Positions 8,000 to 17,094 of a stretch of 36,043 nt of DNA are shown here, piece after piece. Below the pieces are notes generated by a model, which searched no databases, was not told the DNA's origin, and saw only the letters and a list, made by a program, of their open reading frames with translations. The DNA comes from Thalassovita sp. (GTDB taxonomy: Bacteria; Bacteroidota; Bacteroidia; Cytophagales; Flammeovirgaceae): the NCBI GenBank assembly GCA_002729595.1, contig PBYL01000153.1, forward strand, positions 1 through 36,043. Direction: 5' to 3'. The position numbers were made by a program, and so were the translations under genes. The number at the start of each line of letters is the position of its first letter. The stretch's first letter is position 1.

Positions 8000-10900
8000 A
8001 TGAAAATGAAATTACTACTTTGTAAAAGGGTATTGGGTATTCCAATATTTCTTCTCTCCTTTTTTGTCACATCTCAACTTTACGCACAAGATATAGTAAA
8101 AGGTACAGTAGCCTCAAGTGAAGGAGGCGAGTTGCTGCCGGGCGTAAGTGTATTAGTTAAAGGTACTACTGTTGGTTCTGTAACAGATTTAAATGGTAAT
8201 TATTCGGTTAAGGCCACTCAGGGTGATGTATTACAGTTCAGTTATATAGGTTTTGAAACGCAAGAAATAGAAGTGGGTAGTGCTACTACTTTAGATATTC
8301 AACTAGTTCCAGATTTAGAAGAACTAGAAGAAGTAATTGTAGTAGGTTATGGTACAGTGAAGAAGACAGACATTACAGGTTCTGTTTCTAGTATAGATTC
8401 TAAAGACATTGCGAAGATAGGTTCAACGAGTGCAGTACAAGCAGTACAAGGTAAATTGGCAGGGGTTAACATTAGCCAAAGTTCTGGTCGTGCTGGTGCT
8501 GGTTTCTCTATCCAGATTCGTGGTCAAAACTCATTAAGCGCAAAAGATCCTTTATATGTAGTAGATGGTGTTGTTACTGATGGAATTGATTTCTTGAACC
8601 CTCAGGATATTGAAAGAATAGATGTTTTGAAAGATGCTTCTTCAACTGCGATTTATGGTTCTAGAGGTACAAATGGTGTAGTAATCGTAACTACTAAAGG
8701 CGGTACTGGTGTAAAAGAAGGGAAAGCAACTATTTCTTACGATGGTTATTATGGTGTAAGACAAATTGCTCGTATGCCAGACTTTATGAATGGAGACGAA
8801 TGGTGGGAGTTTAGACAAAATGCCTACATCACTGGTATGTTACAATCTGGAAGCACAGATTATGACGAAACTATTGGTGGTGTTGCAAATAGTGATCTTT
8901 TAGCACAAAGAGTAGCCAACAGAGAATATACAGACTGGATAGATTTAGTAACAAGAACTGGTACACAGCAAAACCACTTCCTTTCTGTTTCTGGTAACAA
9001 TGGTAGAATGTCTTATGTAATTGGAGCAGGTTACCAAGAAGAAAAGGGTAACCTCGCTAAAGAAGAGTATAGAAGATATAACTTTAAAGGTAATGTAAAC
9101 CACAAGATTAGTGATAAATGGACTGCGGGGATGAACATCAACCTTTCATTATCTGAAAGAGAATTGGGTAGTAACACTGCAATTACCAATGCTTTTCGTA
9201 TGTCGCCACTAGTTTCTCCTTACGATAGTACTGGTGCATTACTTATTCAACCTGCAAAATATGCTGGTATCTCTTTTACAAGTTCTGTAAACCCATTGGT
9301 AGATATTGAAGATGGTTCAGACAACACAAGAAACATCTACGGTGTAGGTAACTTGTACTTACAGTTCTCACCATTAAAAGGAATCGATTTAAAATCTACG
9401 TTCTCTCCAAGTTTCAAGTCTAAAAGAAGAGGTCGTTACTGGGGTTCTATGACGGATAAGAGAAAATTCCAAGATCCGGCAGCTAACCTTCAAAATGATT
9501 TAGATTTACAATATACTTGGGATAACCAAATTACCGCAACTAAGAATCTAAACGATCACAGTTTAACCGTAATGGGTGTACAAAGTTTCTACTATACTCA
9601 ATACGAAGGTAACGAGATTGATGTAACTGATCTTCCATTCAATTCTTCCTATTACAACTTAGGAACTGCAGCTAATTTACAATCTGTAGCAAGTAGTTTT
9701 AGCAAAACAACTTTAATGTCTTATGCTTTTAGAGTAAACTACGGTTGGAAAGATAAATACTTGATTACACTATCTAACAGATGGGATGGTTCTTCAGTAC
9801 TTTCAGAAGGTTACAAGTGGGCTTCATTCCCATCAGCAGCGGTTGCTTGGAGAATTTCAGAAGAACCTTTCTTAGCTGCATCTAATGTTATTTCAGAATT
9901 GAAACTGAGATTAAGTTACGGATTCACTGGTAATAACAACGTAAATGCCTATTCAACACAAGCATTAGCAAGTGGAACTACCTTCTACGATTTTGGAGGT
10001 ACTTTAGCAAAAGGTTCTTCTCTAAGTGGTATTGCTAATACAAGCTTATCTTGGGAAAGAACTGGTGAGTTAAACGTTGGTTTTGACTACGACATTCTTG
10101 CTGGTAGAATTATGGGTTCTGTTGATGTGTATAACAGACTTTCTAAAGACTTATTAATTGCAAGAGAGTTACCAATAGAAACTGGTTGGGGTTCTGTAAC
10201 AGATAACGTAGGTTCTGTAAGAAACAAAGGTGTTGAATTAATGCTAAGAACGATCAACATTTCTACGCCAAACTTTAGCTGGGAAACATCATTCAACTTT
10301 ACTAAAAACACCAACGAGATTGTAGAGCTTTTCGATAAGAAAGAAGACTTAGTAGGTAACAAATGGTTTATTGGTGAGAATGTAAATGTAAACTACACGT
10401 ATGTGTTTGATGGCATCTGGCAAGAAAGCGAAGCAGATTTAGCAGAAGAATACGGACAGTCTCCAGGACAAGCTAGAGTAAAAGACATAGATGGTAATGG
10501 TCTTATTGATGGTGACGACCGCCAGATTATCGGTAATCCAGATCCAAGTTGGATGGGTGGTATAAGCACTACAGTAAGATACAAAAACTTTGATGTATCA
10601 GCTACTTTATTCACCAAGCAAGATGTACAAGTTTACAGTGGATTCCATAACGAGTTTACTAATCTAGACGACAGAGGTAGAGCTAAATTAAATGTAAATT
10701 ACTACATGCCAGAAAATTTGGTTACGCCAACTAGAGCATCTAACGAATATCCACAACCTAAAAACATGGGACCTTATTGGAGAGGTGAGAATGGAGTTGG
10801 ATCATATAAAGATGCATCATTTACAAAAATTCAGAATATTTTAGTTGGTTATACTCTACCTAATACTGCTTTAGACAAAATGCACCTAAAGAGTATGAGA

Positions 10901-11035
10901 CTTTACGTGAACATATTAAATCCTTTTGTTTTCACAGATTATGATGGATTTGACCCAGAATATGCAGGAGCAAGCTTCGGAAATGGCGGTAACAGCTCTG
11001 TAGTATATCAGTTTGGTACTAACATCAAATTTTAA
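8000..11035 (+). CDS. susC: SusC-family TonB-dependent outer-membrane transporter
   Basis: A 1011-aa protein with signal peptide ending at LYAQ (about residue 30), a CarboxypepD_reg-like domain (about 33-105; LPGVSVLVKGTTVGSVTDLNGNYSV), a TonB box region EEVIVVGYG (110-118), the plug (KKTDITGSVSSI to GVVIVTTKGG), and a 22-strand type barrel ending in a terminal Phe. A D-x-D-G-N-G calcium-loop-like motif (VKDIDGNGLIDGDD) is typical of SusC proteins. There is no N-terminal STN domain, so it is not a FecA-type anti-sigma signaller. It imports oligosaccharides across the outer membrane with SusD as lid; the flanking enzymes make pectic or arabinan oligosaccharides the likely cargo. susD follows after 45 bp. 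Confidence 0.96.
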   Translation: MKMKLLLCKRVLGIPIFLLSFFVTSQLYAQDIVKGTVASSEGGELLPGVSVLVKGTTVGSVTDLNGNYSVKATQGDVLQFSYIGFETQEIEVGSATTLDIQLVPDLEELEEVIVVGYGTVKKTDITGSVSSIDSKDIAKIGSTSAVQAVQGKLAGVNISQSSGRAGAGFSIQIRGQNSLSAKDPLYVVDGVVTDGIDFLNPQDIERIDVLKDASSTAIYGSRGTNGVVIVTTKGGTGVKEGKATISYDGYYGVRQIARMPDFMNGDEWWEFRQNAYITGMLQSGSTDYDETIGGVANSDLLAQRVANREYTDWIDLVTRTGTQQNHFLSVSGNNGRMSYVIGAGYQEEKGNLAKEEYRRYNFKGNVNHKISDKWTAGMNINLSLSERELGSNTAITNAFRMSPLVSPYDSTGALLIQPAKYAGISFTSSVNPLVDIEDGSDNTRNIYGVGNLYLQFSPLKGIDLKSTFSPSFKSKRRGRYWGSMTDKRKFQDPAANLQNDLDLQYTWDNQITATKNLNDHSLTVMGVQSFYYTQYEGNEIDVTDLPFNSSYYNLGTAANLQSVASSFSKTTLMSYAFRVNYGWKDKYLITLSNRWDGSSVLSEGYKWASFPSAAVAWRISEEPFLAASNVISELKLRLSYGFTGNNNVNAYSTQALASGTTFYDFGGTLAKGSSLSGIANTSLSWERTGELNVGFDYDILAGRIMGSVDVYNRLSKDLLIARELPIETGWGSVTDNVGSVRNKGVELMLRTINISTPNFSWETSFNFTKNTNEIVELFDKKEDLVGNKWFIGENVNVNYTYVFDGIWQESEADLAEEYGQSPGQARVKDIDGNGLIDGDDRQIIGNPDPSWMGGISTTVRYKNFDVSATLFTKQDVQVYSGFHNEFTNLDDRGRAKLNVNYYMPENLVTPTRASNEYPQPKNMGPYWRGENGVGSYKDASFTKIQNILVGYTLPNTALDKMHLKSMRLYVNILNPFVFTDYDGFDPEYAGASFGNGGNSSVVYQFGTNIKF

Positions 11036-11080
11036 TAGGTGATAATCAGTAAAAGGATTAAATATTAAAAATATAAGGAA

Positions 11081-12748
11081 ATGAAAAGATTAATAATATT
11101 AACCGGAATACTTTTATTCTCATTCTCAAGCTGCCAGGACTATCTGGATGAAGAAAACCCTGGAAACATTGTAGCGTCAGAATTTTATTCAACAGCTTCA
11201 GGCTACGAAAGTTTAGTAAACAGTGTATATGGTTCGCTGAGAACAGTTTATACTGGCGATGGTGATAGAGCTTATATGTTTTGTGCTGGTACAGATATGT
11301 ATGTAGAAGGTCGTAACGATCAGCCAGAAGGTTTAAGTGAATACAGAAACTTAATTCCAAGCGATGGTATAGTTCAAGACTTTTATTCTGATTTATACAG
11401 TGCTATTCAGTCTTGTAATACTGCGATTTATTATAATGATAAAACCGAAGACGCTACTACTTTAGAAGCTAGATTAGGTGAAGTAAAATTCTTACGTGGT
11501 TTCTACTATTTCTTAATGGTACAAACTTATGGAGGAGTAAGCATTGTAGATGAGTTTATAGAAGAAGCAGTAACAGAGTTTAATAGAAACACTGCTGCAG
11601 AAGTATATGATTTTATCTTAGAAGATATGAATGCAGCTTTGAGTCTTGTACCAGAAACTGCAACAGAATATGGTAGAGTAGATAAAAGAGTTATTCGTCA
11701 CTTCTTATCAAAAGTATATTTAACGAGAGGTTATGAGACTTTTGGCGAATCTAGCGATTTTACAAATGCAGCAAGTTTTGCTGAAGCAGCAATTGCAGGA
11801 CAAGGTTTAAACCTGTCTTTCGATGAGTTATTCTGGCCAGGCAACGAAGAAAACGAAGAAATACTTTTCTCTATCCAGTTTGACAAAGCTTCTATCCAAG
11901 ATGCAACTGACGATGGTAACACTCAAAACTACTACTTCGGTCCATACCTTGGTGGTGAAGGTGCGCTTTACGGATATCCTTATCGCTCATACACACTTTG
12001 CCCAACCATGTATTTATTTGATGCATTTACAGAAAATGATTCAAGGTTCGAAGGTACTTTTATGGTAGAGTACTACGAGAGATATTATGATTACTTCGAT
12101 AAAAATGATGAGCTAGCAGAGCTGAATGTACAATATTACTATGCACCTGAATGGGCACTATCAGATACTACAGCTTGGAGAGCAGCAAACCCTGCCACTA
12201 GAACAGATGCAGTAATTGTTCCTTATTCAATTGAGTGGCAAGCATCTAACCAAACTACTTTTGATGGAGGTACGCCAATTGTTAAGAAGTTTGACGACCC
12301 AACTGCAAGTTTCTCTGGTAGCGGAAGTAGCAATAGAGATTTCTTCTTAGCTCGTTTAGGCGAAACTTACCTAATTGCAGCAGAAGCTTATTTACAATTA
12401 GGTCAAACTGATAAAGCTGCTGAGATGATCAACGTAGTAAGAACTAGAGCAGCAGTAGATGGCCAAGAAGCAGCAATGCAAATTTCAGGTGCTGATGTAG
12501 ACATCGACTTTATCTTAGACGAAAGAGCAAGAGAATTAGTAGGTGAATACCACCGTTGGTTCGACTTGAAACGTACCGGCCAATTGGTTGAAAGAACTAA
12601 ATCTTTTAACAGAGATGTGCAAGTGTATTTCAATCAAGGTGTAAATCCATTCCAAGGAACAGATGGTGAATTAAAAACACTAAGACCTATTCCTCAATCT
12701 GCACTAGACTTAAACGAAGCAGATTTCGCACAAAACCCAGGATATTAA
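11081..12748 (+). CDS. susD: SusD/RagB-family surface glycan-binding lipoprotein
   Basis: A 555-aa lipoprotein (Cys18, FSSCQDYLDE) with the SusD fold: an N-terminal part with EFYSTASGYESLVNSVYGSLR, tetratricopeptide-like helices (GEVKFLRGFYYFLMVQTYGG), and a C-terminal part with RLGETYLIAAEAYLQLGQTDKAAEMINVVRTRA and DERARELVGEYHRWFDLKRTGQL ending in RPIPQSALDLNEADFAQNPGY. All are textbook SusD segments. It forms the hinged lid over SusC and recruits the glycan. It sits 45 bp after susC. A perfect 10-bp hairpin follows its stop codon. Confidence 0.96.
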   Translation: MKRLIILTGILLFSFSSCQDYLDEENPGNIVASEFYSTASGYESLVNSVYGSLRTVYTGDGDRAYMFCAGTDMYVEGRNDQPEGLSEYRNLIPSDGIVQDFYSDLYSAIQSCNTAIYYNDKTEDATTLEARLGEVKFLRGFYYFLMVQTYGGVSIVDEFIEEAVTEFNRNTAAEVYDFILEDMNAALSLVPETATEYGRVDKRVIRHFLSKVYLTRGYETFGESSDFTNAASFAEAAIAGQGLNLSFDELFWPGNEENEEILFSIQFDKASIQDATDDGNTQNYYFGPYLGGEGALYGYPYRSYTLCPTMYLFDAFTENDSRFEGTFMVEYYERYYDYFDKNDELAELNVQYYYAPEWALSDTTAWRAANPATRTDAVIVPYSIEWQASNQTTFDGGTPIVKKFDDPTASFSGSGSSNRDFFLARLGETYLIAAEAYLQLGQTDKAAEMINVVRTRAAVDGQEAAMQISGADVDIDFILDERARELVGEYHRWFDLKRTGQLVERTKSFNRDVQVYFNQGVNPFQGTDGELKTLRPIPQSALDLNEADFAQNPGY

Positions 12749-12761
12749 TAAAAATGTAACC

Positions 12762-12793
12762 GCAAGCAATTGGTGTAGAAGCTAATTGCTTGC
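12762..12793 (+). terminator. Hairpin after susD (attenuator or 3'-end stabiliser)
   Basis: GCAAGCAATT (12762-12771) pairs perfectly with AATTGCTTGC (12784-12793) around a 12-base loop. Only a weak T-rich tail follows (ATAATTT), so partial termination or protection of abundant susCD mRNA from the downstream enzyme genes is more likely than a full stop. Confidence 0.5.
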
Positions 12794-12828
12794 ATAATTT
12801 AACTATAAACAGAAGATAAACGCTCCAA

Positions 12829-14163
12829 ATGAAAGTAATCTGGTTGTTGGTGTTTTTTTTAAAGTTTAGTTGCAACATACCAGTTGTTAATCCACCGGAA
12901 AAGGCAATTGCATTTCCCGGAGCAGAAGGCTATGGCAAATATGCTTCAGGAGGTAGAGGGGGAAATGTTTGGATAGTTAGCAACCTAAACGACTCAGGAC
13001 CGGGAAGTTTTAGAGAAGCTATTCAGGCCAAAGGAGCTCGCATAATCACTTTTGCAATTTCTGGAAACATTCAACTAAAATCTAGACTAGAAATTAAGAA
13101 TGATAATATCACCATTGCAGGTCAAACTGCACCTGGCGATGGAATCTGCATTAGAGATTATCCGATGGTGATTAAAGCAAACAATGTCATTATTAGGTAC
13201 ATGCGCTTCCGATTAGGAGATGTTTCTAAGATTGAAGATGATGCTTTTAAAGCTAATAAAGTAGATAATGTAATTGTAGATCACTGCTCTGTGAGCTGGT
13301 CGACAGACGAATGTGCTTCTTTTTATGATAATACCAATTTTACTATGCAATGGAGTATTATCTCAGAAAGCTTAAATAAATCTGTACATAGCAAAGGAGA
13401 ACATGGTTACGGCGGTATTTGGGGTGGAATGGGAGCAACCTTTCACCATAATTTACTAGCCCATCATCAAAGTAGAAATCCGAGATTTCAAGGTGCGCGC
13501 TACCATAAAAAACCAGAAGCTGAGCTATCAGATTTTAGAAACAATGTAATCTATAATTGGAGATCTAACAGCTCTTACGGAGGTGAAGAAGGCAACTATA
13601 ATTTGATAAACAATTACTACAAATCTGGGCCAGCTACCAAAAAATCGGTGAGTAGGCGGATTCTCAATCCTTTTGAGCCTTATGGTAATTTTTATCTGGA
13701 AGGGAATTTTATGGAAAATTATCCGAATGTGAGTGCCAATAACTGGGAAGGTGTAGATTGCAATGAGCCAACAGAAGCAAAAGCATCCACTGAATTTAAT
13801 ACCATTGATATTGATTTTCAGTCTGCAACAGAAGCTTACAATTTGGTGCTTGCTTACAGTGGTTGTTCTTTAAAGAGGGATGAAATAGATAAGCGGATAA
13901 TTGAAGAAGTGACCAATGGTACTGCACATTATGGTGAGCTAAAAGATGGCATTATCAATTCGCAAGATGAAGTAGGAGCTTGGCCTAAACTAGCTTCTCA
14001 ACCAGCACTAATAGATACCGACCACGATGGTATGCCAGACAACTGGGAAAAAGAAAACGGACTAGACAAAAGTGATGCTGCTGATGCATCGCAATATACA
14101 CTTAGTGAAAATTACACCAATGTAGAAGAGTATTTAAATAGTATTGTAAATCCTATTCCCTAG
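12829..14163 (+). CDS. PL1-family pectate lyase, lipoprotein
   Basis: A 444-aa protein with lipoprotein-like signal (KFSC, Cys15). It is a parallel beta-helix polysaccharide lyase: GAEGYGKYASGGRGG opening, SFREAIQ, NITIAGQTAPGDGICI, VIIRYMRFRLGD, NVIVDHCSVSWSTDE (calcium/substrate cleft) and AHHQSRNPRFQG with the catalytic-Arg-type segment. This matches the PL1 group common in Bacteroidota PULs. It cleaves homogalacturonan by beta-elimination, giving 4,5-unsaturated galacturonides. The C-terminus carries an Asp-rich calcium-loop-like motif (DTDHDGMPDNWEKENGLD) seen in many such lyases. The gene begins 80 bp after susD and 29 bp before the GH105 gene, whose product would process its unsaturated products. 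Confidence 0.9.
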   Translation: MKVIWLLVFFLKFSCNIPVVNPPEKAIAFPGAEGYGKYASGGRGGNVWIVSNLNDSGPGSFREAIQAKGARIITFAISGNIQLKSRLEIKNDNITIAGQTAPGDGICIRDYPMVIKANNVIIRYMRFRLGDVSKIEDDAFKANKVDNVIVDHCSVSWSTDECASFYDNTNFTMQWSIISESLNKSVHSKGEHGYGGIWGGMGATFHHNLLAHHQSRNPRFQGARYHKKPEAELSDFRNNVIYNWRSNSSYGGEEGNYNLINNYYKSGPATKKSVSRRILNPFEPYGNFYLEGNFMENYPNVSANNWEGVDCNEPTEAKASTEFNTIDIDFQSATEAYNLVLAYSGCSLKRDEIDKRIIEEVTNGTAHYGELKDGIINSQDEVGAWPKLASQPALIDTDHDGMPDNWEKENGLDKSDAADASQYTLSENYTNVEEYLNSIVNPIP

Positions 14164-14192
14164 CAAAAGGGGATTTAAAATATTGCAAAGAT

Positions 14193-15413
14193 ATGCTGTT
14201 ACCACACAAAAAATTTAGAATTACGATACTTGTGCTGCTTATAACACTCCCTATGTTATGGGTATTTACAGGGTTTAAAAATGAAGTAATTCATAAAATA
14301 CCTAAAGACAAAAAATGGTCTGAAAGGATGGCTCTTTCCATTATGATGAGAAATCCGAGTCCACTGCAACTGGACTTTAGAGAAACTCCAAAATGGGAAT
14401 ACACGCAGGGATTGGTTTTAAAATCAATCGAAAAACTGGGTGATGTTACCAAAGACAAAAGCTATCAGGAATATGTGGAGAAGTATGCAGACGAAATGAT
14501 AGATGCTAAAGGTGAAATTGCTACCTACAATATCACCGATTTCAATATCGATAGAATTAATCCAGGTAGAATTCTCTTTAAAGTTTACAATGAAACCCAA
14601 GAAGAGAAGTACAAAATCGCCATCGAAACTTTAAGAACTCAGTTAAAATGGCAACCAAGAACCAAAGAAGGAGGCTTCTGGCACAAACTCAGATACCCTT
14701 GGCAAATGTGGTTAGATGGACTTTATATGGGTTCTCCTTTCTATGCAGAATATGCCAAATTGAATAATGAGACCGAAGCATTCGACGATATTGCTAAGCA
14801 ATTTGTACTCATTGAAAAACATACCAGAGACAAAGAAACAGGTTTACTTTACCACGGTTGGGATGAGAGCCACCTACAAGATTGGTCTGATGACAGTACT
14901 GGAAAATCTTTAAACTTTTGGGGAAGAGCAATGGGTTGGTATGCAATGGCTTTGGTAGATGTACTCGATTATTTCCCGGCAAATCATCCTCAAAGAGCAG
15001 AGTTAATCACTATCTTAAATAGAACTATTGAGGCAGTTGAGAAATACCAAGATAGCGAAAGTGGTGTGTGGTATCAGGTATTAGATCAAGGAGATAAAAA
15101 AGGCAATTATTTAGAAGCTTCAGGCTCTTGTATGTTTGTATACGCCATTGCCAAAGGGGTAAACAAAGGATACTTAGAAAAGAAGTATATGAAAGTTGCG
15201 GAGAAAGGTTATGAGGGTCTTTTGAACGAATTTGTAGAAGTAAACGAAGATAATGGCGAAGTACATATTCATAATGTATGTGCAGTTGCTGGTTTAGGTG
15301 GAGATGGTAACAGAAGCGGTACTTACGAATACTACATTAATGAACCGAAGAGAAGCAACGATCCAAAAGCGACAGGTCCATTTATTCAAGCAAGTTTGGA
15401 ATTAAATAAATAA
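14193..15413 (+). CDS. GH105 unsaturated rhamnogalacturonyl/galacturonyl hydrolase
   Basis: A 406-aa protein with an N-terminal hydrophobic segment (ITILVLLITLPMLWVFTGF), a signal peptide or membrane anchor, so probably periplasmic. The (alpha/alpha)6 barrel has the GH105 active-site residues: D175 in MWLDGLYMG and H221 in YHGWDES. Their 46-residue spacing equals that of D143 and H189 in Bacillus YteR. RETPKWEYTQG, WGRAMGWYAMALVDVLDYFP and ASGSCMFVYAIAKGV are also family segments. The enzyme hydrates and removes the terminal unsaturated uronic acid left by pectate or rhamnogalacturonan lyases, and it directly follows the PL1 gene. A terminator follows it. Confidence 0.92.
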   Translation: MLLPHKKFRITILVLLITLPMLWVFTGFKNEVIHKIPKDKKWSERMALSIMMRNPSPLQLDFRETPKWEYTQGLVLKSIEKLGDVTKDKSYQEYVEKYADEMIDAKGEIATYNITDFNIDRINPGRILFKVYNETQEEKYKIAIETLRTQLKWQPRTKEGGFWHKLRYPWQMWLDGLYMGSPFYAEYAKLNNETEAFDDIAKQFVLIEKHTRDKETGLLYHGWDESHLQDWSDDSTGKSLNFWGRAMGWYAMALVDVLDYFPANHPQRAELITILNRTIEAVEKYQDSESGVWYQVLDQGDKKGNYLEASGSCMFVYAIAKGVNKGYLEKKYMKVAEKGYEGLLNEFVEVNEDNGEVHIHNVCAVAGLGGDGNRSGTYEYYINEPKRSNDPKATGPFIQASLELNK

Positions 15414-15427
15414 GTTAATAGAGTTAT

Positions 15428-15463
15428 AGCAACATGCTTAATGTTTTAAGTATGTTGCTTTTT
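15428..15463 (+). terminator. Rho-independent terminator between GH105 and GH28 genes
   Basis: AGCAACATGCTTAA (15428-15441) pairs with TTAAGTATGTTGCT (15446-15459), one G-U pair in 14, followed by a T-run. It leaves only about 10 bases before the GH28 start codon, so GH28 is either read through or has a promoter overlapping this element. Confidence 0.8.
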
Positions 15464-15474
15464 AAATCTTAGAT

Positions 15475-16893
15475 ATGAATCGTACTACATTTAATATATT
15501 CTGTTGCATCATTTGCCTTGGTGTATTTGCATGCAACAAAGCTAATTATCCTAAAGAAGAGGAGCCTGACAACTGGAAACAGTTAGAAGCCATTCTTGAT
15601 GAAATTAAGGTTCCAGAATTTCCAGATAAAACCTATTTGGTTACAGATTTTGGTGCTGTGGCAGATGGCACTACCGATTGCACAGAAGCCATTAATAATG
15701 CGATTACTAAATGTAGTGAAGAAGGTGGCGGAAAAGTAATTGTGCCTGCTGGTAAGTATTTCTCAGCAGCCATTCACCTAAAGAGCAATGTAAATCTACA
15801 TTTAGAAAAAGATGCTACCATCTTATTTTCTGTAGACCCGAAAGCTTATATGCCAGTAGTTTACACTCGCTGGGAAGGTGTCGAATTGATGAATTATTCT
15901 TCTTTGGTATATGCCTATGAAGCAGAAAATATTGCTGTAACTGGTGAAGGTACTTTAGATGGGCAAGCTAATGCCGATAACTGGTGGAAATGGAAAGGAA
16001 GAAAAGAATATGGATTTGTTGAAGGCGAACCAAGCCAGCTTTCTGCCGGAAATAAAGATAAATTGATGGAGATGGGTAAAGAAGGTGTACCTGTAGAAGA
16101 GAGAGTTTTTGGCGATGGTTTTTATTTGAGACCTCAATTTGTACAGCCATATAAGTGCAAGAATGTATTAATTCAAGGAGTAAAAATCCAGAATTCACCA
16201 ATGTGGGTACTTAATCCGGTGTTGTGTACCAATGTAACAATAGATAGAGTAACGGTGGAGAGCCAAGGGCCAAACTCAGATGGTTGCGATCCTGAATCTT
16301 GTAAGAATGTACTTATCAAAAATTGTTTCTTTAACACAGGTGACGATTGCATCGCGATTAAATCTGGAAGAGACGAAGATGGTAGAAGAGTAAATGTACC
16401 TAGTGAAAATATTATCGTGCAAAATTGCCAAATGGCTAACGGCCATGGTGGTGTGGTAATTGGGAGTGAAGCATCTGGTGGGGTAAAAAATGTATTTGCA
16501 GAAAACTGTAAAATGGATAGCCCCGAGTTAGATCGAGTTTTGAGAATTAAAACTTCATCTAAAAGAGGAGGAGTTATTGAAAATATCTTTATGAGAAATG
16601 TGGAAGTTGGTCAGGTAAGAGAGCAAGTAGTAAGAGTGAATATGTTTTACGAAGATCCGGGAGAATACATGCCAACAGTGAGAAACATAGAAGTTAAAAA
16701 CCTCACTGTAAAACACGGTGGTAAAATCGGTGTATTGGCAGAAGCTTATAAAGAATCTCCAATAGAAAATATCAGGCTGATAGATTGCACAATTGATGAT
16801 GTAAAAGTGCCATATAAACTCTCAAATGTTGAAGGTTTAAAGTTTGAAAATGTAAAAATTAATGGCGAAACACTTCCAGAAGTTGTGGAGTAG
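15475..16893 (+). CDS. GH28 polygalacturonase-family enzyme, lipoprotein
   Basis: A 472-aa lipoprotein (lipobox VFAC, Cys20). It is a right-handed beta-helix GH28 enzyme: DFGAVADGTTDCTEAINNAI opening, then the active-site segments GPNSDGCD (D269), TGDDCIAIKSG (D290, D291), GHGGVVIGSE (H324) and RVLRIKTSSKRGG. These carry the three catalytic Asp and the His typical of the family. It hydrolyses alpha-1,4-galacturonosyl bonds, as an exo-polygalacturonase or rhamnogalacturonan hydrolase, and complements the PL1 and GH105 enzymes. The start codon follows a terminator by about 10 bases, and a strong terminator follows the stop. Confidence 0.92.
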   Translation: MNRTTFNIFCCIICLGVFACNKANYPKEEEPDNWKQLEAILDEIKVPEFPDKTYLVTDFGAVADGTTDCTEAINNAITKCSEEGGGKVIVPAGKYFSAAIHLKSNVNLHLEKDATILFSVDPKAYMPVVYTRWEGVELMNYSSLVYAYEAENIAVTGEGTLDGQANADNWWKWKGRKEYGFVEGEPSQLSAGNKDKLMEMGKEGVPVEERVFGDGFYLRPQFVQPYKCKNVLIQGVKIQNSPMWVLNPVLCTNVTIDRVTVESQGPNSDGCDPESCKNVLIKNCFFNTGDDCIAIKSGRDEDGRRVNVPSENIIVQNCQMANGHGGVVIGSEASGGVKNVFAENCKMDSPELDRVLRIKTSSKRGGVIENIFMRNVEVGQVREQVVRVNMFYEDPGEYMPTVRNIEVKNLTVKHGGKIGVLAEAYKESPIENIRLIDCTIDDVKVPYKLSNVEGLKFENVKINGETLPEVVE

Positions 16894-16934
16894 CAAAGGT
16901 TCATATTTTTTTTTATAGGTTAAGGTTGTTACGG

Positions 16935-16978
16935 AAAAACCCCTTATTTGGCTCAAAATCGCCGAATAGGGGTTTTTT
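16935..16978 (+). terminator. Strong rho-independent terminator closing the pectin locus
   Basis: AAAAACCCCTTATTTGGC (16935-16952) pairs with GCCGAATAGGGGTTTTT (16961-16977), one bulged T and a G-U pair, around an 8-base loop. The A/T tails make it potentially bidirectional. It separates the PUL from the glyoxylate-shunt genes. Confidence 0.9.
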
Positions 16979-17025
16979 ATTTGTCAAAAGCTGAATTTTA
17001 AGCTAAAAAAATTTAAGAAAAATAT

Positions 17026-17043
17026 TTAGCGAAATTTCGCTAA
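17026..17043. promoter_or_regulatory. Perfect 18-bp palindrome, putative operator of malate synthase
   Basis: TTAGCGAAATTTCGCTAA is fully self-complementary and lies across the -33 position of the predicted aceB promoter. A degenerate half-site (AATTCCGCTA, 17050-17059) follows directly and touches the -7 box. This layout fits a repressor that blocks RNA polymerase when glyoxylate-shunt enzymes are not needed. The regulator is not identifiable here; short-chain fatty-acyl-responsive XRE or LysR proteins are candidates. Confidence 0.7.
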
Positions 17044-17065
17044 TAGAAAAATTCCGCTATATTTG
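17035..17065 (+). promoter_or_regulatory. Predicted Bacteroidota-type promoter of aceB
   Basis: A perfect -7 box TATATTTG (17058-17065, consensus TAnnTTTG) has TTTC at 17035-17038 exactly 19 bp upstream, in the place of the usual TTTG -33 element. Transcription would start near 17072, giving a leader of about 23 bases. The -33 element lies within the palindrome. Confidence 0.65.
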
Positions 17066-17094
17066 TATCAAGTTACAATTTAAAATATACGAAA

